Below are positions 1 to 10,648 of a DNA stretch of 64,000 nt, piece by piece. Within the stretch, counting starts at the first letter, position 1, and every line of letters begins with the position of its first letter. The translations under genes and the position numbers were made by a program. The stretch is from contig CM043963.1 of assembly GCA_014529385.2 (NCBI GenBank), positions 1,616,001-1,680,000 of the forward strand, in the 5' to 3' direction. The notes under the pieces are model-generated. The model searched no databases and was not told the origin of the DNA. It saw only the letters and a program-made list of their open reading frames with translations. Source of the stretch: Adiantum capillus-veneris (taxonomy: Eukaryota > Streptophyta > Polypodiopsida > Polypodiales > Pteridaceae).

Positions 1-64
1 ATCTGAGCCCACAAGTGATAGCTTTACCTTTTCAAGTCTAGATCATCTTTCCCTTGATGACACC

Positions 65-1148
65 ATGGCTACCATGCCTACCCCAGTGATGGGCATGCCA
101 AGAAACACTCCATGGACCTCTTTTGTTAGTAAAGCACCACTACATGGTAGCTCAATGCCTACAACAATACCTACAAGTGTGTACCAATCATATAAACAAG
201 AGGAAGGAGAGTGCATGAGAGACTTCATCAGTCGCTTGAAGCATTTGAATTCTTGTTGTAATCCAAATGAGCGCTTCAATAATAACAATTACTTGATAGA
301 TTCATCAGGGGATTACGACATGAGGATATCTACAATGGCCTAGTCATTAGAGGTATCACCACTTGGGAAGCAGTCACCATCAATTGGAGGATAATTTAAT
401 GATTCAAGGAGAAAGAGTGTTTGTTGAGCCTAAATCTACTAGCTCGCAAGCATCGGGGCATGAGCCAATGACCCTAAAGCCTATTGCTAAGGAGCCAAAT
501 ATATCTGAGATGACTTTAGCAGATCTCACCACGGCCATTCAAGAGAGTCTTAGAGAAAATCGTGCTCCACAAAACAATCATATGTATCCAAGAAGGGAGC
601 AACAATGGTGCTCAATTTGCTATGGTCCGCATCATTACCAATGAATGCCCTTCGTTTAGAGTAAAATTTAATGGGAATTGCAATGCCTGTGGGAGGTATG
701 GTCATCAAGCTAAGGATTGCATAGTATTTAAGCGTGCGATGGCCAATAGACCAACCTTAGCATGGACGAATACACCTCGAGTTCTTGCATTGATGCCAGC
801 CCCACCTCCTTAGCAAACATCACAACAAATGGTCCCTAGGGCCCAAAATGTTGTTCAAACAACACCTTTACCACCTTCAGTGCTAGGACCGCAACCACCA
901 CATTCGAGAATCACTTCTGTGAATCAAGTGGATTGTGAGTCATCTATTGCTTGTTTGGAAGGCTGTGAGGAAGATATAGACCCTAATATTGCCTATGGAA
1001 TTGATGCACTTGAAGAAAGTCCACAATATTACATGGAGGACTATTGGGGACAAGTCAAACCTGTCTATCAAGTAGTTGTTCTTGTTGCAAGAGGCCAAAA
1101 TATCAATTACACTGCCAAGAGACCACCTCTTTAATGCTATGAGTGTGG
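65..1148 (+). pseudogene. GyA1 gag remnant with zinc knuckles
   Basis: Gag forms the retrotransposon capsid and binds genomic RNA. The first 130 bases align with the Pro/Met-rich N-terminal Gag of GyA3 (minus strand near 63.7-63.8 kb). At about 195 the frame then jumps to the capsid end motif matched in GyA3 near 63.0 kb, so roughly 0.8 kb of capsid is missing. A canonical CCHC knuckle (C-x2-C-x4-H-x4-C) lies at about 680-720, preceded by a degenerate CCHC-like motif near 606-640. A third knuckle starts at about 1136 and is cut by the LINE-derived sequence. Stops at 811 and 1132 and frame changes near 360 and 640 make it non-functional. Confidence 0.85.
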
Positions 1149-2925
1149 AAGTTCATCGTCAGAGGACTTCTTCCAGGTGAGGAACCTTGGAAGCCAGGGT
1201 GCCTCAGTCAGGAGGCACTTGGCAACCTTCGACTAGATGGATCTTTAGAGAGATGCACAGAGTTGGTTTGAGCGGGAGACTAGAGGACCGCTTCGCTGTG
1301 AGTTTGCTTCGATCTTGGGAGCTCTTACGGTGTGGCCTAGAGCAGAGACATCCGACGTGCACGGAGGAGCATCTACGGGAGCCCCTCCTCTGAAACCCCA
1401 TGGTTAGCACTCAGAGAGGCCACTTGGTTGGTAGTCGGCCTCATGTTTCCTGGGGTCCCATGGCAGCAGGTCCAGCGCGCTCTCTAGGTGACTGGCTAGA
1501 GTTCATAGGTTTGTCAGAGGAGGTGCAGGGGCTCCAGCGTGCAGGGAATGAAAGGGGTGCAGAGCATGTGTCAAGACATCTCAGAGTCAGTTCCAGCTGA
1601 GTGGCTCACGTCTCTCGAGCCAGTAGCACCCCGGTGGATGGGAGCCTTCACACGACTGGAGGTTCTCATCTTAGTCAGGGCCAGCTCAGAGACTGTCCCA
1701 GCCCTATTCTTTGAGCTTCAGGGTGGGGGACGACTACAGTGAGTTGCAGTAGAGGCCCCGCAGGTAGCAGAGTGCTGTTTTCAGAGGATCCGAGTAGTGG
1801 GCATCTGTGGGAGGACTTGCGTCATAGACCCTGACCCAACAGCTCTTGAGACTGGACACTGGAGGCTGTGGGCTTGGGAGTGTTGTCCACTGGTACGAGT
1901 GCAGTGGATCCTGGTGAGTGGCTATGGAGGGACCCCTTCACTTTTGTAGACCACCCAAGAGTCCCGTTCTTTCAGTACATTGTTCGACTTTGACGTCATA
2001 TACTAGCTGCACAGAGAGAGGCCCGCCCCACTACAGCACGTCTTGGCAGGAGTAGGGTCTCACAGTCAAGTTCTTGGCAGCCTTTTGGGAGAGGTTGTGG
2101 GACTCTAGACAGCCGAGGCAAGTCACCTTGTTTCAATGGCTGGTCGCACGCAGAGCTACAGCAGTAGGGAGCTGGCTAGTGCATAGTGGTCTCTTGATCG
2201 CATGTGCAGCTTGTGACCATTTGGTGGAGAGTCAGTGTCACTGTCTTTGGGACTGTCCCTTGACCCAGCAGGTGTGGCTATGAGTTCTTCAGCTGATGCC
2301 TGCTCTCTCCACAGCTAGACAGTACACTTGGGGGGCAGCGGCTTGGTCCACCCTCACGAGCCCGACACTTTAGTTTGAGCTATCTTCCACCAGCAGGATG
2401 ATAGTGATGCAGGAGGGGCAACCTACACTCCAGCCTGCTACTACAGAGCTTACTCCACAGGAGTGGTGCAGTGAGCGAGAGGAGTGTTGGGAGCTCATCA
2501 GTGGCTTGACACTTTGGTTCATCTGGTGGGCCCGCTGTTTTCGCATCTTTGAGGCTCTCCCTGTGCCACCAGCAGAGACTGTTCGTGACTTTTGGCTAGA
2601 GTTGATCCATAATCTCAGAGGATAGCTTGAGGGACTATAGGGCAGCTTCGACCGCATGCGGGAGCGTCGCGAGGCTTTCCTTCGACTCTGGTGACCTGGG
2701 CCTTTCTACACCATAGTCCAGGGTGTGCTTAGATGGCACTACCGTCCACCTGTGTGGCTCTTCCCTCCTCCCATCTCTTGATTTAGCCTCATTGTATATA
2801 TGTTGTTTTTTCATTGGGAGAGTCTCCCCATCTGTTTGTTGTAGCCCTCTCTTGTAGAGGTGGTTGTAGCCCTATGGGCAGTTTTCATTAACTAATAGAA
2901 GGATCTTTTTCTCGAAAAAAAAAGC
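1149..2925 (+). mobile_element. 5'-truncated L1-like LINE fragment with poly(A) tail
   Basis: Unrelated sequence starts abruptly inside the third Gag zinc knuckle of GyA1 and ends in an A-rich tail at 2917-2925, after which GyA1 protease sequence resumes. The 3' half encodes a zf-RVT type domain and the typical C-terminal tail of plant L1-type ORF2. The 3' UTR repeats TTGTAGCCCT-like words before the poly(A). GyA1 sequence on the two sides is not contiguous: the third and fourth zinc-knuckle region and the N-terminal protease half are missing. Insertion was therefore accompanied or followed by a deletion, and no clean target duplication is visible. Confidence 0.75.
2062..2692 (+). pseudogene. 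LINE ORF2 C-terminus with reverse-transcriptase zinc-binding (zf-RVT) domain
   Basis: The translation at 2074-2283 shows the zf-RVT pattern: Trp-x-Arg-Leu-Trp, Phe-Gln-Trp-Leu, Cys-x2-Cys, Glu, then His/Cys-Leu-x-Asp-Cys-Pro and a terminal Val-Trp. After a TGA at 2281 the frame continues near 2398-2625 with a Trp-rich segment and an Asp-Phe-Trp-Leu-Glu-Leu-Ile-His motif typical of the end of plant L1 ORF2. No RT or endonuclease core is present, so this is the 3' remnant only. Upstream sequence (1150-2060) is probably more ORF2, too decayed for me to align. Confidence 0.7.
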
Positions 2926-2944
2926 ACGTCTACAATGCAGATTC

Positions 2945-3500
2945 TCATGTGTAGTCATATGAGATTATCTTAGGACGTCCTTTCATGAGGGAAGAAAAAA
3001 TGGTGCACGACTGGTCTAAAAACCATGTCTACTTGCAATTCCAAAATACTGTCATTCGAGTGGATCTTATAACTGGTTGCGCACATCCTCTAGGAAACAG
3101 ATTTACAATTGATCATAGATCTGACAACACAGTTCACTCGGCCCCATTGCAGTATTGTTATACATGTAAAGTGGACACTGTTGTTGGGGAAGATTCTCCT
3201 TATATGGATGTTCTACTTGGGATGACTGAGTCTGACAATGTGGATTGGGTCCACGTAGCAGCAACCATAGACACTTGGGGAAATAGGGAAACAACCCGGG
3301 TAACACCTGAGGGGGATGAAATGCCACAACTTGTACCCTTAAATATGCTAGAATAAATGCATATAGCCTCTGATGACCTACATGATGAAGGCTTGACTGA
3401 CATTGGAACTTGTAGAGTCTCACAAGATTATAGGCCACATGATTCGGAGTCACAATCATCAATTGAAATTGACTCTGAGGAAGAAGATCTCAGTTAAATC
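2945..3500 (+). pseudogene. GyA1 protease 1, C-terminal half, and linker
   Basis: The reading frame from about 2965 matches GyA2 and GyA3 from the Ile-Leu-Gly-Arg-Pro-Phe-Met-Arg motif through the Val-Asn-Met-Leu region. The first motif corresponds to the flap/C-terminal part of the retropepsin fold; the catalytic Asp half is missing. A TAA at 3354-3356 interrupts the frame. The following Met-His-Ile-Ala-Ser-Asp at 3357-3374 is exactly where GyA2 and GyA3 jump to their tail region, so this is the left edge of the segment deleted in them. Confidence 0.8.
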
Positions 3501-3511
3501 TTAGTGAAAAT

Positions 3512-5050
3512 GTGGGGACAAACCATTCAGGGCCCAGTGGTACCCTAGATGAAAATCTATCCAGGAGAGCAGAAGACACAAGTAGCAATTCATCTAGTGA
3601 CTCTTCACTAGAGATTAGCCGTAATAAAAAACTAGACAAGAAGAGTAAGAGATATAAGAGGCGACGTTATCGAGCAAATGTGCGTCCTAAAATAAATGAA
3701 AAGAAATCTATCACAGAATGGCTTAATTATATAGGGGCATGTGATGCTCATCAGAAGTTGGTAGATAGCTGGGTGAATACCTTCAAAGCGTTATGTGATG
3801 TAGTCCACAACCCATTGACATCGCACAACTAGAGGTTACAGAGAAGCCAAAGTTGAGCCATACCATAAGGAGACGGAAAAGTCAAGAGTTAGCTCAACAA
3901 CAAAAGGAAGCAGAAGTGAAATCACAGTACACAAAACAACAAGACCCCACAAGCTTACAGCCTGCACTCGATCATTTCAAATCCTACACCACAGAGGAGC
4001 ATAAGGTTGTGTATACAAAGGCTAAAAGAAAACCTATCCATGGAAGAAATGGAGTCTATGACGGTCCAACGGTAGTTAAGGAGATAGAGTTAGCAGACCT
4101 AGTAGAAGAGCCCAAACCTATTTTCATTCGCCAAGATCTAACAGAGACTGAGGATTATGTACTTAAAGAACTTCTCAAGGAACTCAAGGATATATTTTCT
4201 TGGACATATCATGATATGAAAGGTGTTCCACCTTCCATGGTGCAACACACGATTCCCATGAATAGCATGGCAAAACCAATCCAGCAAGGACCCTACCCAA
4301 TGGATCCTAAGTATGCAAAGATTGTTCAAGAAGAGTTTGAAAAGCTTGTCAAATGTGGATTCATATACCCTATTGAGCACTCAGAATGGGTTTCTCCAAT
4401 AGTGATTGTGCCGAAAAAGAATGGGAAACTTAGAGTGTGCGTGGATCTTAAAACGTTCAACACCGCCACTAGGAGGGACCATTACCCCTTGCCATATTCA
4501 GAATATGTGCTTGAAAGAGTTGCAAGGAAGGACACTTATAGATTTTTAGATGGGTACTCTGGATACAATCAAATCACAATCGCACTAGAGGACCAAGCTA
4601 AAACAGCTTTTATAACCAAATTCGGAGTGTTCATATTTCGTGTTATGGCTTTTGGTTTAACCAAATCTCCTGTTACCTTCCAAAGATTAATAAACACTGC
4701 TTTTAGAGAATATTTGAGGGAGTTTTGCGAAGCTTTCTTAGATGACCTTTGTGTTTATTCTTCTTGGAAAGAACATCTATCATGTTTATGAAAAGTGTTT
4801 GAGAAGTGCAGATTGTATCGCATCTCCTTAAACCCTTTCAAATGCCAATTTTGGGTTAAACATGGAGTCATTTTACGACATATAGTGAGATTTCCACATA
4901 TGAGAGCAAAATTAAAGCCATTGCTGATTTGCCAACACCTACAAACTATAAAGCTCAAAGGTTCATGGTCCATGTTGGTTATTACCGACGCTTTATTTTA
5001 AGCTTTGTCAAGATAGCTCGTCCTTTGTACAAGCTTCTTATTGAGTTCCA
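3512..5050 (+). pseudogene. GyA1 reverse transcriptase (Ty3/gypsy)
   Basis: The enzyme copies element RNA into cDNA. A charged linker (3512-4100) leads to an RT domain with the gypsy hallmarks: Trp-Val-Ser-Pro-Ile-Val-Ile-Val-Pro-Lys-Lys-Asn-Gly-Lys-Leu-Arg near 4390-4435, Phe-Leu-Asp-Gly-Tyr-Ser-Gly-Tyr-Asn-Gln near 4545-4570, a Phe-Gly-Leu-Thr motif near 4650, and Phe-Leu-Asp-Asp near 4735-4746 in place of Tyr-x-Asp-Asp. A TGA at 4789-4791 sits where CGA (Arg) is expected. The thumb/connection region to about 5050 is frameshifted. Confidence 0.88.
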
Positions 5051-5059
5051 CTAGACCGC

Positions 5060-5460
5060 GGAGTGTGACCATGCTTATGAGTCATTGAAAAAGACCTTGC
5101 ATCTATTCTACGAGTGCTCGATTGGAATGTAATTTTCCATGTGCATATTGAAGTATCGAGCTTTGCTATTGGGTGTGTTCTAGTTCAACCAGGAGAACAT
5201 AAACTGGACTACCCCATTAGCTTTGTGATTCGTCCATTGAATGATGATCACAGAAACTACACCACTACAGAGCGGGAAGGTTTAGCTATGATTTATGCAG
5301 TAAAGAAATTTCACTACTACCTCCTTTCCAACAAGTTTGTTTTCTATGTGGATCATCAAGCCTTGTTGTATCTAGTAAATAAACCTTGTTCCACGGGAAG
5401 AATTACACGATGGTTGTTGATTCTTCTTGAGATGATTTTGATGTTGTGGTGAGACCTAGT
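5060..5460 (+). pseudogene. GyA1 RNase H
   Basis: RNase H removes the RNA strand during reverse transcription. The segment at 5114-5452 matches the RT-linked RNase H of Ty3 elements (PF17917 type): a His-Val-His-Ile-Glu block replaces the usual Val-Asp-x-Asp-Ala, followed by Thr-Thr-Thr-Glu-Arg-Glu-Gly-Leu-Ala and Tyr-Val-Asp-His-Gln-Ala-Leu. The first catalytic Asp is changed to Glu or lost, consistent with decay. The close relative in GyB (49718-50155) keeps Asp at that place. Confidence 0.85.
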
Positions 5461-6860
5461 AAAAGACATGTCATGGTGGATCATTTGTCTCACATACCCA
5501 ATGGTGAAGCCCCTAGTGGATTCGATGATGAATTTCCCGATACTTCCCTATTCCTAGTCGAGACCATGCCTGAACGGAGTGAGAAGATTGTGATCTTTTT
5601 AGTTAAAGGTTTTCCACCCAAACAGCTTCATAAGGATATAGCTCAAAAATTGCTCAAAGAATGTGAACCTTATTCTCTCATTGCAGTAACTCTCTACAAG
5701 CTAGGAAAGGATGATATTCTTAGACGTTGTGCCCGTGAGGATGAGTATTTATACAGACTGCAAAAAGCCCACATGGGTATAGCCGGAGGACATTTCTTAG
5801 GGGAACTAACTGCTAGAAAGTTGTTGCAATCAGGCTATTGGTAGCCTACCTTATTCAAGGATGCATCACTTTTTGTAAAAGGATGTGATGAATGCCAACG
5901 CTACAAGATCACACAACGAAAGGATAAGATGTCCCTACATCCTGTTAAAGTGACTCAACCATTTGAAAAATGGGGTTTAGACTTTGTAGGCTCAATTAGT
6001 CCGGTAGCTCGTAGCACTCAATCTTGATATATTATTGCTGCAACTGACTATGTGACAAAGTGGACGGAAGCTAGGGTGACACGTAAGGTTGATGCAAGAT
6101 CAACTGCCAAGTTTCTCTTTGAGAACATTATTACAAGATTTGGTTGTCCCTTTGAGATTGTGAGTGACAATGGTACTCATTTTATAAATGGAGTGATAAA
6201 GGAACTCACGACAAACTTCATGATAGCCCACCATAAGTGCACGCCTTATTATCCACAAGCAATGGCCAAGCTGAGAGCACTAACAAGACCTTAATTTCTA
6301 TCTTGACCAAAACAGTCGAAGCTCATCGCACAAATTGGGATTTGAAGTTGACATTAGCTCTATGGGCTTATCGTACTTCTTACAAAGTTGCTATTAATTG
6401 TACAGCATTCAAAATGGTATATGGCTAAGAAGAAGTTAAGCCATGGGAGTTTGTAATTCCTACTCTGTGCGTAGCTTCACAAGAAGGTTGGGATGGTAAC
6501 TCTTTAGTTGAGCATTTATATATCCTTGAAAGGTTAGACGAAGAAAGGCAATTGGCTGTGCAAAACGCACTTGTGGAGAAAGATAGGAGGAAGAAATGGT
6601 TTGACCTTTATCTAAAGAACAAAGATATCAATGTTGGTGGTAAAGTCCTTATGGATGGAGTGCAAACCAAGAAGAAAAAGTAGAAAATATGCGGGAAAAG
6701 GATCATATAGAGTATGTGAAATCACCCCACAAGGTACAATTCGTGTGGAGACTCTTGATGGAGTTGGAACCATTGGATTCCTCAATGGGAGAAAATTTAA
6801 AAGATACTATTATCCTTTAAGCCAAGAGGAGCTACATGCCATCCATCAAAATAGATAGCC
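5446..6860 (+). pseudogene. GyA1 integrase with H2C2 zinc domain, DDE core and GPY/F-like C-terminus
   Basis: Integrase inserts the cDNA into host DNA. The H2C2 zinc-binding domain (His-x-Gly-x3-Gly-Gly-His ... Cys-Asp-Glu-Cys-Gln) spans about 5767-5900. The core shows Trp-Gly-Leu-Asp-Phe-Val-Gly near 5970, Val-Ser-Asp-Asn-Gly-Thr-His-Phe near 6160-6180 and Gly-Gln-Ala-Glu-Ser near 6265, giving the DDE triad. The C-terminal module at 6690-6820 ends in Asn-Gly-Arg-Lys-Phe-Lys-Arg-Tyr-Tyr, like the GPY/F module of gypsy integrases. TAG at 5842-5844, TGA near 6027, a frameshift near 6270 and TAA near 6426 disrupt it. Confidence 0.87.
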
Positions 6861-6934
6861 AAGGCACAAACAGAATTGAAGAAGATACAAGCTAAAGCTG
6901 AGGCTAAGGAGCGACAACAACGCATAAGACGCCA

Positions 6935-7350
6935 ATGAGAGGCCAACCTTAGAGTTACACATGCATTCCACATTGAAACAAAGGATGATTGGTTGGACTC
7001 TGACACACCTCTAAGATACCCTGTTGAACTAAATAGCACCTATAGGAAAGTGCTATATAACGCCTTATTAGACATGGGTGCTAAATATAATCTGTTGTCA
7101 TATGGAGTGTGGTGTTAGTTGGGAAAGCCATCCCTATCTGAGAGTACTATCCAAGTCAAGGGTGTCAACAAGAAAAAAATTGTGATTTTTGGTATCTGGC
7201 CCACTTCTATCAATTATGACAACGGGGTTGTAGCTCAAGACTTTTTGGTCATGCTTGTTGGAACTATGGAAGGTCATATAAACCTAGGACGCACGTGGAT
7301 GATCGCGACCAAATGCACTATTGGTTGGGGGGCTGGGAGTGTCACAACAC
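6935..7350 (+). pseudogene. GyA1 second aspartic-protease-like domain, downstream of integrase
   Basis: After integrase the frame reads Asn-Ala-Leu-Leu-Asp-Met-Gly-Ala-Lys-Tyr-Asn-Leu-Leu-Ser near 7055-7100. This resembles a retropepsin active-site loop (Asp-Thr/Ser-Gly-Ala) with Met for Thr/Ser. About 60 residues later Asn-Leu-Gly-Arg-Thr-Trp-Met corresponds to the Ile-Leu-Gly-x-x-Trp-Met motif near the end of the fold. A TAG at 7117-7119 interrupts it. GyB has the same domain in the same place (52140-52556), so it looks like part of the lineage architecture rather than a chance match. GyA2 and GyA3 lack it because of their pol deletion. Confidence 0.65.
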
Positions 7351-7489
7351 AGAAACCAACTCTTAGCCCTGCCACTCAAGCCATAGTCCCTGAGCTATTA
7401 CCTCCCAAGGATATAAAACCCAAAATAGTGTATGTCCAGGAGGTTGAACCATATGTCCGTATAGCCCAACTCCCTAGAGCTTCAATTTC

Positions 7490-8187
7490 TATAGTTGAAA
7501 CAAAGCTTGAGACACACAAGACACATCCTAATATAGCAAAGAAAATATACAAGTGGGTCCCTAAATCTTCTTTAGCGACCATGGCTGATGCTAAAAAACA
7601 GTGGCCTTTTAAGAAACTCACTACTCGCTCCCAAAAATGTAAGAAAACATGGTGTTGGATTCCTAAATGACTATTGGAAGCCCAAAGCTACTATCAAGGA
7701 ATAGATCAAATCTGGGTGCCAAAACGTAAATTGTGTTCTTACCTTTCACCTAACTCATGTGAGTCAAATCCTGTGAGACAAAGCCGATGGAAGATCGTGG
7801 GAAAGGAAAAATCACAGAACACTATACACCGGATCTGGAGCTAATATGGGTTGCCAAGCGAGAAAGGCTTGTTTTGCTCAGCTCAACCATAGAAAAAACG
7901 AATAAAGCTTCTTGCTCTTCATGTAGTTCATATTCAAAAATAGAAGCTTTGACACAACCTCCACCTACCATTGTACATATTTATACCAACAAGAAAGAGT
8001 TTTCACTTCCCGTTGTAAGTTCACTACCTCAACAACGTTGCAAATAAAATCGTGGGAGAGTACCTTACCACCCTTGCAGCTAGATGAAATGCCTAGGGTG
8101 GTAAAAAACCATTGGTCAACGTCTTCACCCAAGACAACTTGGAACAATTGGTTTCAAAAGGTGATGACATCATTCCAAAATCTATGA
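7490..8187 (+). pseudogene. GyA1 polyprotein tail with Trp-Val-Pro-Lys repeats
   Basis: A basic, Ser/Pro-rich tail contains four spaced motifs: Trp-Val-Pro-Lys (about 7555), Trp-Ile-Pro-Lys (about 7658), Trp-Val-Pro-Lys (about 7714) and Trp-Val-Ala-Lys (about 7848). The same four positions are kept in GyA2 (minus, 29450-29770) and GyA3 (minus). The terminal stop TGA at 8185-8187 is conserved in all three copies, so this is the true end of the polyprotein. TGA at 7668-7670 and frameshifts break this copy. I know no enzymatic domain here; a structural or nucleic-acid-binding role is only a guess. Confidence 0.75.
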
Positions 8188-8194
8188 TCTACCC

Positions 8195-8220
8195 AAGGAA
8201 GGGGAGAGTGTTTGCTGACA
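8195..8220 (+). promoter_or_regulatory. Internal polypurine tract-like motif
   Basis: A purine run (AAGGAAGGGGAGAG, 8195-8208) directly follows the polyprotein stop and is followed by TGTTTGCTGACA, which looks like an LTR start. It is not the LTR boundary: the real 3' LTR starts at 10270 after another purine tract. The motif recurs at the equivalent place in GyA2 (29101-29114) and GyA3 (59676-59689). It may be an additional plus-strand priming site. Confidence 0.5.
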
Positions 8221-8473
8221 TTCATCATTCACCCACTCCCCTCTCAACCTTCCTCCCTGACCTGTCAATCTCCCAATCTTAGGGAACGTATATATAAAGC
8301 CTTATACTCACAAAAACAAGATAAAAAAGTAAAAGAGCAAGAGCCACCAAACAATAATCTTGAAACTTACAAGTTCTATACATAACACAAAATCATAAAA
8401 ACACATTATCCACAAGGACACGACCTTTTGACATGACCCTTATGATATTTGCACTCTAACTATCATCTATCTA

Positions 8474-8909
8474 TGTCTACAGATATGGCTAGTACGCTAG
8501 AGTCATCCACTCTTGCCTTGGATGAGAGGTACCCTCCTTACTTTTTACAAGCGTTTCACATGGTCTTTCCGATGCTTGCCCGTAAATGGGATTTGGTAGG
8601 TACGCTAGCATGTGAGAGGAATTTTGAGGAGTTAGATGGTTGATACGTCTCTTGACCACAACTGGTCTATATTTAGTAGAGAGCGTCTCTCCCATTTCAG
8701 AAGCCTACCCTTTTGACCAAGATGACTATAGACGTCTAGTGACCTTCTTAGTAAACATTGGTGCCTCTAATGATGAAGACGATTTACATGATTACACGGA
8801 TGGCATGTATGGTCTCACAGATGATGACTTTGTTTTCCGTGACGATGATGAGGATAGGGGTTTAGCCATAGGGTTCCCCCCCGATCTCTACAATATCCTA
8901 TTCCCTTGA
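8474..8909 (+). pseudogene. GyA1 small acidic accessory reading frame, function unknown
   Basis: A frame of about 145 codons starts with Met-Ser-Thr-Asp-Met-Ala at 8474 and, after one frameshift near 8640, ends at TGA 8907-8909. The C-terminal half is very acidic (Asp-Asp-Glu-Asp-Asp-type clusters at 8775-8860). A possible splice acceptor (CTACAG) lies just before an internal ATG at about 8485. The frame sits between the polyprotein and the 3' LTR, where env-like or regulatory genes lie in other LTR elements, but it shows no signal peptide or membrane segment. GyA2 and GyA3 lack this stretch. I do not recognise the protein. Confidence 0.4.
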
Positions 8910-10255
8910 CTCTCTAGGGAGAGTGCAAATAATTAGGTTAGGGTTCCTTATGTTGTTTGATTGTGTTCAATAAAGGTTGGTGCCTCTTTCCACTGATGTG
9001 CCTCCTAGAGGTATTCTTTGTGTATCCTAGTGTGTACAAGAACGTGTTTCTGTTGTTAGGATTTGGACCTTCAGGGAATCTTTGTCTCAAATACTCTTCA
9101 AATCAAGCGCGATCATCAACACAAACAGGTGTTTCTTGACCATTAGCATTGCCCCTTGTCTTTGTTTTTTGCATCCATGTTTTTTTGCTTTAAATGTGAT
9201 TGGTAGCACAATATTCCACACATTTTCTTAGATTAAACATTAGATTCTATATAATTTTCTGTCATAATCCCTTGTCTAGGTTTCAAAATCAAGCAGTTTG
9301 ACTAAGCTAGTTTGACCAAGTTAGGAGTTAGAGATCTTCTCTTAATACCATGGGGAATGCCTTCCTAATAATCAATGGTTACTTTAGGTTCTTAATCTAA
9401 TTTAGGCAGCTTTGTGTGCGATGTACTAAGGATTTCTAGTGGGCTTAGTCCCTATTGACCTTTAACTTAAGTATTATAAAGGGAGTTTACTAGTGTGATG
9501 AGCCTGGGAGGGTAATAGTGTTATACGACACCCCAAAGTTACAAAATTAAAATGCTAAAAACGAGTTTTTTTTTTTAAGTGCCACAATGTAATAACTTAA
9601 GCTAGAAGAGAAAATCGAGCTTCATTTGGTACTTCACTCACATGTATCGCCTATGATACTAGAGCCCTAGAGGTTCCCAGTGTGGGCGCTTTTCCTTGAA
9701 AAGAAAAAACCCAAGGCATACAAAATAAACACACACATCAAAATTGAATCAATGTGAAAAGACTTTGGGGGGGTCAAAGGAAAGGAAATAAGTCAGGCGA
9801 TGATTTCATGAGCAATTCATTTTATCGTAGCTTAACTACAAGGTCTTCTAGGTATACAGCCCTCGGACATGAAATACTTGGCTCTCGCGATTAAACAACT
9901 TAATTGACCAGGGAAAATTGAGAATTTTGTCCATGCTATTAATAGTTGACCTCTAGTGCCTGTTAAATTAGCAACCCCAGACTTGTTTAGTTTTTGACCT
10001 TTACAATTGCTTATGCGTTTGATTATATTACAGCTTAATGTTTATTGCTGAAAAATTGTTAATATTCTGCTACCAATCAATTTTTATGCCTACAAATGCA
10101 TATGCTTTTTAATTGTATATGAGAATGCAGTTATTGTGCCAATTTTGGTTGATTTTGCAGTGATTGAAGAAGGCTAAGGACATTCAATCTCGGATGTTCT
10201 TCCACCTCGACGAACGGGCTTCATCTCAATAGCTTTTGAGGATGGAATCTACATC
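8910..10255 (+). other. GyA1 3' internal non-coding region
   Basis: About 1.35 kb with no usable reading frame. It is homologous, with indels, to 27493-28800 and 58055-59380 on the opposite strand, confirming that it belongs to the GyA internal region upstream of the 3' LTR. It contains an AATAAA-like word near 8969 and a C-rich block where GyA2 and GyA3 show the equivalent purine/pyrimidine run. Confidence 0.7.
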
Positions 10256-10269
10256 AGGAAAGGGGGACA
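10256..10269 (+). promoter_or_regulatory. GyA1 polypurine tract
   Basis: AGGAAAGGGGGACA immediately precedes the 3' LTR start at 10270. The same context (GAAGGGGGACA, then TGTTAACCC) precedes the 3' LTR in GyA2, supporting its role as plus-strand primer. Confidence 0.75.
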
Positions 10270-10565
10270 TGACACCCCTATCACCTTCGACGAACACATA
10301 TTATTTATTTAATTGAGTCATGGACCGGGCTTGTCGGTCCAATAGGTGTGTAGGTGATCGCCGATGAGAGTCACACCACTTATCTTATTTTTACAGTAGT
10401 TTTGCAATGATCGACCACTGTGGGTACCCATGTGTGAATGGGCCAAACTCTTATAAAAGGTCCATTTGACCTAAAAATCCTCTTGTAAGCTAAGAAGTCC
10501 TCTTGCTCCATCTCTGCCTCCTTCTCCTTCGTGTGCTCACAGGTGTGTGCGTGTGTGTGTGTATG

Positions 10566-10648
<83 letters not shown>

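Noticed and set aside
8209-10255. LTR starting at TGTTTGCTGACA after the purine tract at 8195
   Set aside because: GyA2 has confirmed ends (cacat duplications) with 572-576 base LTRs that start TGTTAACCC; the corresponding region lies inside the element and is not repeated at its 5' end.
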